From Schleiferiaceae bacterium (GTDB lineage: Bacteria; Bacteroidota; Bacteroidia; Flavobacteriales; Schleiferiaceae): DNA of 14,453 nt. Below are positions 7,936 through 13,813 of the stretch, in pieces. The stretch spans positions 1-14,453 of the forward strand of contig JALQUY010000020.1 of assembly GCA_023260615.1 (NCBI GenBank), given 5' to 3'. Made by a program: the position numbers and the translations under genes. The notes beneath the pieces are model-generated. The model searched no databases. It was not told the origin of the DNA and was given only the letters and a program-made list of their open reading frames with translations. Every line of letters starts with the position of its first letter. Within the stretch, counting starts at the first letter, position 1.

Positions 7936-8706
7936 TTAAAACTTCAAGTGACGAACCGAAAGTCCTTCACTTCTAATTTCCTCAAGGGCTTCAATTCCCA
8001 GCGAGATATGGGTATTTACGTAGTTGCTGCTGACCTTCTGGTCGCTCGCCTCCGTCTTCACCCCTTCGGGCACCATGGGCTGATCGGATACGAGCAAAAG
8101 TGCCCCAAGGGGAATGCGGTTTTTAAATCCGGCCGAAAAAAGGGTTGCCGTTTCCATGTCAATAGCCATGGCTCGGACCTCTTCCAAATAAGCCTTGAAT
8201 TTTTCATCGTGCTCCCACACGCGGCGGTTGGTGGTGTACACCGTTCCGGTCCAGTAATCGAGCGCTCGGTTTCGGATAATGTGCGAAACGGCACGCTGAA
8301 GCGAAAACGCTGGCAAGGCTGGCACCTCGGGAGGGAAGTACTCATTGCTGGCCCCTTCGCCTCGAATAGCACCAATCGGCACGATGTAGTCGCCAATTTC
8401 CGTGCGCTTCTTCAAACCGCCGCATTTGCCCAAGAAGAGGACAGCCTTGGGCTTAATCGCGCTGAGCAAATCGCTGATGGTAGCCGCATTCGGGCTTCCC
8501 ATGCCAAAGTTGATCATGGTCATGCCATCCCCTTGAGCGCAGGCCATGGACTTACTGGCGTCCACGATGTGACCACCGGTCATCTCCACAAAGCGGTGGA
8601 GGTAGTCCGTGAAATTGGTCAAAAGGATGTACTCCGAAAAGTCTTCCAACGCCATACCTGTATACCGGGGCAACCAGTTCGCGGTTATTTCTTCTTTGGT
8701 TTTCAT
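7936..8706 (-). CDS. AMP nucleosidase, short Bacteroidota form
   Basis: The predicted reaction is hydrolysis of AMP to adenine and ribose 5-phosphate, in purine salvage. The 256-aa protein has nucleoside phosphorylase fold (PNP_UDP_1) motifs: NFGMGSPNAA (66-75), FLGKCGGL (91-98), the phosphate/ribose-site region YFPPEVPALPAF (123-134), AIDMETATLF (181-190) with the ribose-binding Met-Glu, and VSDQP (206-210) whose Asp208 is the expected catalytic acid. E. coli Amn is about 480 aa and has an extra N-terminal domain; this version is only the catalytic domain, a form I recognise from other Bacteroidota. The start ATG overlaps the ftsY stop by four bases (ATGA), so translation is probably coupled. 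A different purine nucleoside hydrolase or phosphorylase activity cannot be excluded from sequence alone. Confidence 0.88.
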   Translation of the reverse strand: MKTKEEITANWLPRYTGMALEDFSEYILLTNFTDYLHRFVEMTGGHIVDASKSMACAQGDGMTMINFGMGSPNAATISDLLSAIKPKAVLFLGKCGGLKKRTEIGDYIVPIGAIRGEGASNEYFPPEVPALPAFSLQRAVSHIIRNRALDYWTGTVYTTNRRVWEHDEKFKAYLEEVRAMAIDMETATLFSAGFKNRIPLGALLLVSDQPMVPEGVKTEASDQKVSSNYVNTHISLGIEALEEIRSEGLSVRHLKF

Positions 8707-9602
8707 GCAAATAGTGCGTTAACGTACGCAGTGGCGTCGAAGGGAACCAAGTCGTCCATGCCTTCACCGACCCCCACAAAGCGTACGGGGATTTGAAGTT
8801 TGTGCGCGATGGCGAGAGCTACACCCCCTTTGGCCGTGCCGTCCATTTTGGTGAGAATCAAACCGGTCACGTCGGTCACTTTGGAAAACTCAACGGCTTG
8901 ATTTACTGCATTTTGGCCCGTTGAAGCGTCCAGCACCAAAAGCACCTCATGCGGTGTGCCGGGTTGAACTTTTTCCATCACGCGTTTGATCTTCCCAAGT
9001 TCATTCATGAGGTTGACCTTGTTGTGCAGTCGGCCCGCTGTGTCCACCAGGACCACATCCGAACCCTGCTTCACCCCTTCCTCTACCGCAGCGTATGCCA
9101 CAGCGGCTGGGTCTGTGTTCATCCCTTTTTCCACGATGGGCACATCCACGCGCTTGCTCCAGATGATGAGCTGATCCACAGCCGCCGCACGGAAGGTGTC
9201 CGCGGCGCCCAACAAGACTTTGCGGCCCTGCGCTTTGTAGTAATGCGCTAGCTTGCCGATGCTCGTGGTCTTACCCACTCCATTGACACCCACAATGAGC
9301 GCCACGTGGGGACCAGGACGGTGTATGGGCTGAGGTCCTGATTGCTTCCCTGAGAGGGAGGCCAAGAGCGTCTCGCGAATCATCGCTTTCAATTCCTCTT
9401 CCCCGACGTATTTATCCTTGGCAACACGCTCCTGCAGGGCCTCCACGACCGCCACAGCGGTATCCACCCCTACATCCGCAGCGACGAGCGCCTCCTCTAG
9501 TTGGTCGAGGGCCTCGTCATCCACGGTGGAACGACCCACCACGGCTCGGCTCAACTTGCCCAGCAGCGATTCGCGCGTTTTACCTAATCCAAACAATGCC
9601 AT
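8703..9602 (-). CDS. ftsY: Signal recognition particle receptor FtsY
   Basis: FtsY is the membrane-associated SRP-type GTPase that docks SRP-ribosome complexes at the Sec translocon. The 299 aa make a compact N plus G protein without the long acidic A domain of E. coli FtsY. An N-terminal amphipathic start (MALFGLGKTRESLLGKLSRA) may serve for membrane contact. GTPase motifs are complete: G1 GVNGVGKTT (105-113), the SRP-specific DTFRAA (135-140), G3 DTAGR (187-191), G4 TKMD (251-254) and the closing loop GVGEGMDDL (277-285). The choice of FtsY over Ffh rests on the absence of an M domain and on GVNGVGKTT. The start codon lies only 11 bases beyond the T-run of a strong terminator, so its own promoter or terminator read-through must be assumed. 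The stop overlaps the next gene by four bases. Confidence 0.96.
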   Translation of the reverse strand: MALFGLGKTRESLLGKLSRAVVGRSTVDDEALDQLEEALVAADVGVDTAVAVVEALQERVAKDKYVGEEELKAMIRETLLASLSGKQSGPQPIHRPGPHVALIVGVNGVGKTTSIGKLAHYYKAQGRKVLLGAADTFRAAAVDQLIIWSKRVDVPIVEKGMNTDPAAVAYAAVEEGVKQGSDVVLVDTAGRLHNKVNLMNELGKIKRVMEKVQPGTPHEVLLVLDASTGQNAVNQAVEFSKVTDVTGLILTKMDGTAKGGVALAIAHKLQIPVRFVGVGEGMDDLVPFDATAYVNALFA

Positions 9603-9613
9603 ACCTACAAGTT

Positions 9614-9642
9614 AAAAAAAAGCCGCTCGGAAGGAGCGGCTT
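9614..9642 (-). terminator. Rho-independent terminator of the rpmB-rpmG-DUF4295 operon
   Basis: On the minus strand a perfect 9-bp stem, AAGCCGCTC / GAGCGGCTT (9642-9634 with 9628-9620), closes a 5-nt loop and is followed by eight T residues (9621-9614, the first shared with the stem). It lies 28 bases after the DUF4295 stop codon and 11 bases before the ftsY start codon. It should end most transcripts of the ribosomal operon. Confidence 0.9.
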
Positions 9643-9670
9643 GAAGTTTGAACGTGTGAGCGTTTCAATC

Positions 9671-9820
9671 TTAGCTGTTAAAGAAGTTGTTAACGTCGTC
9701 CTTGATGATGATTTTCTCTTCAAAGGCGTACGCTCCCTTGGGGGACTTGGTCAACTTGAAGGCTTTAGTGTACGAAACACCACCAGCTTTTTTCAGGGTT
9801 GCTACTACTTTCTTTGCCAT
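9671..9820 (-). CDS. DUF4295 family small protein
   Basis: A 49-residue basic protein starting MAKKVVATLKKAGG, with SYTKAFKLTKSPKGAY in the middle and DDVNNFFNS at the end. It matches the DUF4295 family, short Bacteroidota proteins encoded right after rpmG. No function is established that I know of. The size, Lys-rich composition and fixed position in a ribosomal operon suggest a ribosome-associated protein, which is inference. The start ATG lies two bases after the rpmG stop, so translation is probably coupled, and the operon terminator follows. Confidence 0.88.
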   Translation of the reverse strand: MAKKVVATLKKAGGVSYTKAFKLTKSPKGAYAFEEKIIIKDDVNNFFNS

Positions 9821-9822
9821 GA

Positions 9823-10005
9823 TTACTTGATTTCTTTATGCACCGTCATGCGCTTCAAAACGGGATTAAATTTCTTAATCTCCATGCGGTCAGGTGTGTT
9901 CTTTTTGTTCTTGGTCGTGATGTAACGAGAGGTGCCGGGCATGCCCGTCTCTTTGTGCTCAGTGCACTCCAAAATCACTTGGATACGATTGCCTTTCTTA
10001 GCCAT
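9823..10005 (-). CDS. rpmG: Large-subunit ribosomal protein L33 (bL33)
   Basis: A 60-aa protein beginning MAKKGNRIQVILECTEH, with TSRYITTKNKKNTPDR and ending in a basic FNPVLKRMTVHKEIK. These are standard L33 features for a 50S subunit protein near the E site. It has a single cysteine (Cys14) and so lacks the two CxxC pairs of the zinc-ribbon form; it is the zinc-independent (C-minus) type. Ten bases separate it from rpmB and two from the DUF4295 gene, an arrangement typical of Bacteroidota. Confidence 0.96.
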   Translation of the reverse strand: MAKKGNRIQVILECTEHKETGMPGTSRYITTKNKKNTPDRMEIKKFNPVLKRMTVHKEIK

Positions 10006-10015
10006 GGTCTAGAAC

Positions 10016-10255
10016 TTAAATGGCGACATTGCCGTTAGCGCGTGCTTCTGCGAGCACAGCTTCAATACCTTTCTTGTTGATGGTCTTCAACGCAGCAGCA
10101 GAGATGCGGAGGGTAATCCACTGATCTTCGCTGGGTACGTAAAAACGCTTGCGCAACAAGTTCACGTTGAACTTGCGCTTGTTCTTCTTGTTGGAGAAAG
10201 ATACATGGTTCCCGACCATCGCTTTCTTTCCAGTGATTTCACAAACTCGTGACAT
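10016..10255 (-). CDS. rpmB: Large-subunit ribosomal protein L28 (bL28)
   Basis: A 79-aa 50S subunit protein starting MSRVCEITGKKAMVGNHVSF, with the Lys/Asn/Arg-rich SNKKNKRKFNVNL and VPSEDQWITLRISAAALKTI. These are clear L28 signatures. The reading frame stays open upstream to 10357, but I chose the ATG at 10255 because L28 proteins begin with this segment and because the upstream codons run through the promoter. It is the first gene of the rpmB-rpmG-DUF4295 operon, and the promoter lies about 40 bases before it. Confidence 0.96.
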   Translation of the reverse strand: MSRVCEITGKKAMVGNHVSFSNKKNKRKFNVNLLRKRFYVPSEDQWITLRISAAALKTINKKGIEAVLAEARANGNVAI

Positions 10256-10278
10256 AACTTCTGAGTACTTGAATGAGT

Positions 10279-10292
10279 CCGTTTCACAACGG
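10279..10292 (-). promoter_or_regulatory. Short hairpin at the predicted 5' end of the rpmB mRNA
   Basis: On the minus strand CCGTT-GTGA-AACGG forms a perfect 5-bp stem with a GUGA (GNRA-type) tetraloop. It would begin only a few bases after the transcription start predicted from the -7 box at 10298-10305, and ends 23 bases before the rpmB ATG. It could stabilise the mRNA 5' end or take part in regulation by a ribosomal protein. A 5-bp stem can also be chance. Confidence 0.35.
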
Positions 10293-10297
10293 GTGCG

Positions 10298-10330
10298 CAA
10301 AGATATGCAAAGTTCCCCACAATTATCAAG
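10298..10330 (-). promoter_or_regulatory. Promoter of the rpmB-rpmG-DUF4295 operon
   Basis: The minus strand has a perfect Bacteroidota -7 box, TATCTTTG (10305-10298, consensus TAnnTTTG). A CTTG at 10330-10327 serves as the -33 element after a 21-base spacer. Transcription would start near 10294, giving a leader of about 40 bases before the rpmB ATG at 10255. It is the best promoter match in the window, as expected for ribosomal genes. Confidence 0.75.
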
Positions 10331-10375
10331 GGTTTGCGGGGATTTTTTAAGGCCCAAATTCTAAACCGGAATCAC

Positions 10376-11620
10376 CTAGGCGTTGTCCAGGGCTCTGCGC
10401 AAGGCATCCAAGGCAGCCAAGACCGATTTTTCCACCGTTCGACCGCGATTCAGCCCCATGCTGAACTTCTTCGACCAGGTGCCATTTGGACCGGCTAACG
10501 CAATCCAAACCGTGCCCACAGGCTTAGCCTCCGAGCCCCCATCAGGACCCGCTACCCCGCTCGTAGCAAGCGCCCAATCGGACTTCAGTCGTTTTCGCAC
10601 CCCCTCTGCCATCTGACGGACTACGGGCTCACTGACGGCGCCATGCACCATAAGGTCTGCTTTGCGGACTCCCAACTGATGCTCCTTCACGGAATTGGAA
10701 TAGGCTACCACTCCACCCACCACATAGGCAGATGACCCGGGGATACTCGTAAGCCGAGCCACTATGGAACCTCCGGTACAGCTCTCTGCCGTAGCCACGG
10801 TTTGGCCCGCCTGCTTGAGCTTTTCGCCCACCACTACCTCCAGAGGTACGAGGTCCTCGGCATAGCAATCTGCTCCCAGTAGCGCCTTTAACGTGGTGGC
10901 TTCCCGTTCCATGTTCGCCTCCATGACCGATTGGTCTACTGCGGCAACACGTGCTGAAAGTCGCAATTTAACCACGCCGGGTGAAGGCAAATATGCCAAG
11001 GATAGTCCTGCCGGCAAAGCAGATTCCCAGCTCTCAATTCGAAGAGCCAAATCGGATTCCGGGACCCCTTGAACGACAAAGTAGCGGTGCAAATGAACAT
11101 CTGCTTGTTCGGCGCGCATTTTAGGCAGAACGCCTGTTTCCAGGATGTGTTTCATCTCGTAGGGAACGCCGGGCATCGAAACATACCTCCGACCATGCTC
11201 CTTCCAGAGCATACCCTGCGCGGTCCCCATGGCATTGTGCAGGAGTTCCGCCTTCCTTGGAAAGTCCGCTTGAGGCCGATTTAGGGCATTGGGAACTCGG
11301 CCCATCTTGGCAAATAGGGCTTCGATGTGGTCATAAATCTCAGGCCGGTAGACTAGACTATCCCCAAAGTAGTCGGTTAATACATGCTTGGTGAGGTCGT
11401 CTTTTGTTGGCCCGAGTCCTCCCGTAATGAGCACCCATTGCGTGGAAGGATGCACAGCGTCCAAGGCCGCAACGATGGCCGAAGGCTGGTCCGAAATGGA
11501 CGTTATGCGCTGGACCTCCACACCAACTTCAGAAAGGCGTTGCCCCATCCAAGCCGAGTTGCTGTCGACCGTCTGCCCTAGTAAGATTTCCGTTCCAATG
11601 GTGATGATTTCCGCGCGCAT
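10376..11620 (-). CDS. cinA: CinA-family nicotinamide-nucleotide amidase
   Basis: A two-domain CinA protein of 414 aa. The N-terminal MoCF-like (COG1058) domain has GTEILLGQTVDSNS (9-22), TGGLGPTKDD (66-75) and MPGVPYEM (149-156). The C-terminal PncC-type amidase domain has AESCTGG (278-284), SGVAGPDGG (354-362) and KPVGTVW (366-372). The family deamidates NMN to nicotinic acid mononucleotide in pyridine nucleotide recycling; the N-terminal domain of some members also hydrolyses ADP-ribose. The open frame extends back to 11743, but homologous sequence starts at MRAEIITIGTEILLGQ and the earlier codons cross into the divergent cdd gene, so 11620 is the start. A -7 box ends four bases before this ATG. 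I see no terminator after the gene, so transcription may run into rpmB. Confidence 0.93.
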   Translation of the reverse strand: MRAEIITIGTEILLGQTVDSNSAWMGQRLSEVGVEVQRITSISDQPSAIVAALDAVHPSTQWVLITGGLGPTKDDLTKHVLTDYFGDSLVYRPEIYDHIEALFAKMGRVPNALNRPQADFPRKAELLHNAMGTAQGMLWKEHGRRYVSMPGVPYEMKHILETGVLPKMRAEQADVHLHRYFVVQGVPESDLALRIESWESALPAGLSLAYLPSPGVVKLRLSARVAAVDQSVMEANMEREATTLKALLGADCYAEDLVPLEVVVGEKLKQAGQTVATAESCTGGSIVARLTSIPGSSAYVVGGVVAYSNSVKEHQLGVRKADLMVHGAVSEPVVRQMAEGVRKRLKSDWALATSGVAGPDGGSEAKPVGTVWIALAGPNGTWSKKFSMGLNRGRTVEKSVLAALDALRRALDNA

Positions 11621-11624
11621 GGGG

Positions 11625-11632
11625 CAAAGGTA
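11625..11632 (-). promoter_or_regulatory. -7 promoter element of cinA
   Basis: The minus strand reads TACCTTTG, a perfect match to TAnnTTTG, only four bases (CCCC) before the cinA ATG. A transcription start about 4 bases after the box would fall on or next to the A of the ATG, giving a leaderless or nearly leaderless mRNA. No convincing TTG is seen at the -33 distance. The element also supports the choice of 11620 as the cinA start. Confidence 0.5.
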
Positions 11633-11682
11633 TACGGCTAGGCGCGTCTTTTTATGTAGATTTCCTCCCTTAAACCCTCCGA

Positions 11683-12159
11683 ATGTCCTACAAAATCGAA
11701 ATTCTCCTTGAGTCCTACGAATCCCCAGAAGGGCTGAATGCATCGGATCGAGCCTTGCTCGATTTGGCGTTTAAAAAGCTTGGCTCGGGTCATGCGCCCT
11801 ATTCCGGTTTTCACGTGAGCGCTGCCGTACGAACTCAAAGTGGTGCTTTGTACGTAGGAACCAATCAGGAGAATGCGTCCTATCCCGTGGGAATATGCGC
11901 CGAACGCGTCGCATTAAGCGTCTCGAATATGCAATCCGAAGGAGAAGCCATTGAGGTCATGGCTTTAGTCTACCGGGACCCCAGCGGGCACAATGCCCAG
12001 CCCCTCGCTCCTTGCGGGATGTGCCGACAAGCATTGCGCGAGCAGACCTACCGCCAGAAGAAGCCCATTCGGCTCATTATGGCAACCGAAGGCGGAAGCA
12101 TCCTTGCAACAGCCAATGCCGACGAGCTGCTTCCTATTTCTTTCACCCTAAAGCCCTAG
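11683..12159 (+). CDS. cdd: Cytidine deaminase
   Basis: Converts cytidine and deoxycytidine to uridine and deoxyuridine in pyrimidine salvage. At 158 aa it is a compact single-domain form that would act as a tetramer. APYSGFHVSAAV (38-49) and the substrate-binding GTNQENASYP (59-68, Asn61 and Glu63) precede the zinc site: Cys72-Ala-Glu74 in GICAERVALS, and Cys111/Cys114 in APCGMCRQALRE. Three Cys ligands plus the catalytic Glu are as in tetrameric Cdd enzymes. It is divergent from cinA across a 62-bp gap and converges on the next minus-strand gene, with 11 bases between stop codons. TAGATTTC at 11657-11664 is a weak -7 candidate. No T-run terminator is visible after it. Confidence 0.95.
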   Translation: MSYKIEILLESYESPEGLNASDRALLDLAFKKLGSGHAPYSGFHVSAAVRTQSGALYVGTNQENASYPVGICAERVALSVSNMQSEGEAIEVMALVYRDPSGHNAQPLAPCGMCRQALREQTYRQKKPIRLIMATEGGSILATANADELLPISFTLKP

Positions 12160-12170
12160 ACAGGGCCTAA

Positions 12171-13073
12171 TTAGCCTGCGCTGACTTCCTCCAGTAAATC
12201 GAGGTAGCCTTGGCGATCGAGCTCAGCAACGTGACTTACCCCATTTTGCTTGCTCTGGGTACCCAAGAAGTAACGGGCGTTTTCCCCTTCGCCTTCTATG
12301 CGAACGCGCAATTCAAAGTCGGCATCTCCGTCAATAAATTGTGGGAAGTAATATTTAAACATTTCACGCGCCGCGGTCAACAAATTGGACTTGTACGGGA
12401 CAAATACCACTTCGCCCCCCATGTTGCCGCCCAGCTCGCTGTAGAGGATGACATCTACATCGCTGTTGTAGTCAATGCGGTATCCCAATTGCCCTTCATC
12501 CGTTGTGTCTACGCTGTAGGAGCGATCACCACGCTCAAATTCATGGTCGCTCTCCACATAATAGAGATCTTCTGAAACCAAAAAGCTATCTGTTACCGAA
12601 CCGATGTAGGACAGCCATTTGCTGTAATCGGGTAGACGCAATTTATCAGGCACCAGCCGAAGCTCATAAACCACCGTATCCTTGCTGCGGTACTGCTCCA
12701 AAACAGCCGCTATTCCCATGGGATGCGTCATAGGATTGAAACCTGCGGTGTCGACCACGTATTTTTTACCTGGAAACTCTGCCTGAATGGCCTTTTGCTG
12801 CTTCTTGTTGGTCGCTGTTACCGTTACCGTTGTCACACGGCGCTCGTTGTTGTCGCGGGAGATAAATTCGAGCTCCGCCGTGATAAGGAAGGGGGTATAG
12901 GCCACCTGATAGAGCCCTTCTTCCAATTGCAAGAAAGAAGGCGACATGGAGCGCAGTCCCAAGGAATCCTGGCCTAGGATATTGTAGGGCAATTGAGCGA
13001 AGGCGGGGTCAATCTTTTGAGCCTGAGCAGCTGCGCTGAATAGCAGGGTCGCGGCGAGCAGGTAGTTTTTCAT
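12171..13073 (-). CDS. Secreted protein of unknown function
   Basis: I do not recognise this 300-aa protein. Residues 1-18 are a clear signal peptide (Lys3, hydrophobic core, AQA before Gln19) and there is no lipobox Cys, so it is probably periplasmic or released. There are no further membrane segments. The mature part is rich in aromatic and acidic residues and alternating beta-type patterns (for example TVTVTATNKK at 83-92, YYVESDHEFERGDRSYSVD near 170-190), and contains no cysteine or obvious catalytic motif. A predicted promoter with a -7 box four bases before the ATG supports the start at 13073. It is convergent with cdd and divergent from cutC, so it is transcribed alone and its neighbours say nothing about its job. 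Confidence 0.8.
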   Translation of the reverse strand: MKNYLLAATLLFSAAAQAQKIDPAFAQLPYNILGQDSLGLRSMSPSFLQLEEGLYQVAYTPFLITAELEFISRDNNERRVTTVTVTATNKKQQKAIQAEFPGKKYVVDTAGFNPMTHPMGIAAVLEQYRSKDTVVYELRLVPDKLRLPDYSKWLSYIGSVTDSFLVSEDLYYVESDHEFERGDRSYSVDTTDEGQLGYRIDYNSDVDVILYSELGGNMGGEVVFVPYKSNLLTAAREMFKYYFPQFIDGDADFELRVRIEGEGENARYFLGTQSKQNGVSHVAELDRQGYLDLLEEVSAG

Positions 13074-13077
13074 AGAC

Positions 13078-13112
13078 CAAGTATACCGAAATATTGTGCC
13101 ATATTTGACAAA
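13078..13112 (-). promoter_or_regulatory. Promoter of the secreted unknown gene (minus strand)
   Basis: The minus strand has TTTG (13112-13109), a 23-base spacer and TATACTTG (13085-13078), one mismatch from TAnnTTTG. The -7 box ends four bases before the ATG at 13073, so the transcript would be leaderless or nearly so. The spacer is at the long end of what is usual. Confidence 0.45.
13100..13107 (+). promoter_or_regulatory. Candidate -7 element of cutC
   Basis: The plus strand reads CATATTTG, one mismatch from TAnnTTTG, ending eight bases before the cutC ATG. No TTG is found at the -33 distance. It lies within the promoter of the divergent gene, so the two promoters would overlap within a 42-bp gap. 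Confidence 0.35.
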
Positions 13113-13115
13113 CCC

Positions 13116-13769
13116 ATGCTCGAAATCTGCACTTTTTCATTAGAGGATTCCTTCGCGGCTGTCGCCGCCGGGGCAGAACGGCTTGAGGTCTGCAGAGACT
13201 ACCGTGAGGGGGGGCTAACGCCACCAAGTGAGTGGATTTTTGCGCTAAAGCACAGTGTCAACGTTCCACTTGTCGCCATGGTTCGCCCGCGGGGTGGGGA
13301 CTTTAGCTACACCCCAGAAGAATGGGAAAGCATGCACAGCAGCGGTCTAGCATTACGGAAGGCCGGTGCTCATGCGCTTGTATTTGGTGGCTTGACCGCA
13401 AAGGGTCAGCTCGACCTGGCTCAATGCAAGCGATTGATCCACGCGGTAGGCCTTCCCTGTGTGCTCCACCGAGCCTTTGATGAACTTGCTGACCCTGAAC
13501 AAGGCATCGAAGATGCGATTCATGCCGGCTTTAGTCGGATTTTGACGGGCTGGGGCGCAAAGGATTTGGGCGCACTTCAACGCATGAAAAAGCAAGCCGG
13601 TCAGCGGATTGAACTCTTACCAGGAGGGGGAATTCGCTCGAATAATGCACAAGCCTTTGTAGACATTGGCTTCCGCCAATTGCACAGTTCGGCCATTTTG
13701 GACGGTGAACGTCTTGAAGTTCATGCCGACGAAGTCCGTGCCCTACTAAACGTCTTGCAAAGGGCATAA
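13116..13769 (+). CDS. cutC: CutC family protein (copper homeostasis)
   Basis: A 217-aa TIM-barrel protein of the CutC family. Signatures in order are LEICTFSLEDSFAAVAAGAERLEVC (N-terminal strand-helix with the Cys pair), GGLTPP, VAMVRPRGGDFSYTPEE (about 53-69), GADAL-like GAHALVFGGL, the HRAFDEL segment near 118-124, RILTGWG in place of the usual ILTSG, and ELLPGGGI near 168-175. CutC was linked to copper tolerance in E. coli, but that role is disputed and the enzymatic activity is not settled, so the name is family-based. It is slightly shorter than E. coli CutC (248 aa). No metal-transport gene is adjacent. Its TAA stop lies within the A-run that is the T-run of the opposing terminator. 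Confidence 0.92.
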   Translation: MLEICTFSLEDSFAAVAAGAERLEVCRDYREGGLTPPSEWIFALKHSVNVPLVAMVRPRGGDFSYTPEEWESMHSSGLALRKAGAHALVFGGLTAKGQLDLAQCKRLIHAVGLPCVLHRAFDELADPEQGIEDAIHAGFSRILTGWGAKDLGALQRMKKQAGQRIELLPGGGIRSNNAQAFVDIGFRQLHSSAILDGERLEVHADEVRALLNVLQRA

Positions 13770-13793
13770 AAAAAGCCCGCTATGAAGCGGGCT
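13768..13793 (-). terminator. Rho-independent terminator of the tandem-domain gene
   Basis: On the minus strand AGCCCGC (13793-13787) and GCGGGCT (13780-13774) form a perfect 7-bp G+C-rich stem with a 6-nt loop, followed by seven T residues (13774-13768, the first shared with the stem). It lies 20 bases after the stop codon of the minus-strand gene at 13814. On the plus strand the hairpin is not followed by T residues, so it should not serve cutC well. Confidence 0.88.
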
Positions 13794-13813
13794 CCTACAT
13801 ACGGCTATAGCGC

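Noticed and set aside
7948..8796. Plus-strand open frame of 282 codons
   Set aside because: It is antisense to the AMP nucleosidase gene and the end of ftsY, both with full motif sets; long shadow frames are expected at this base composition.
10315..10341. Inverted repeat CCCCAC ... GCGGGG with a T-run on the plus strand
   Set aside because: It has one mismatch on the plus strand and a 15-base loop, and no plus-strand gene ends nearby. On the minus strand the T-run is absent, so it is not a cinA terminator; flanking the rpmB -33 box is probably coincidence.
10256..10357. Possible 34-residue N-terminal extension of L28
   Set aside because: It would be encoded by the promoter and leader; L28 proteins start at MSRVCE.
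11621..11743. Possible 41-residue N-terminal extension of CinA
   Set aside because: It crosses the cinA promoter and the divergent cdd start, and CinA homology begins exactly at the Met at 11620.
12153..12166. 5-bp hairpin GCCCT/AGGGC at the cdd stop codon
   Set aside because: Short stem with no T-run on either strand; too weak to call a bidirectional terminator.
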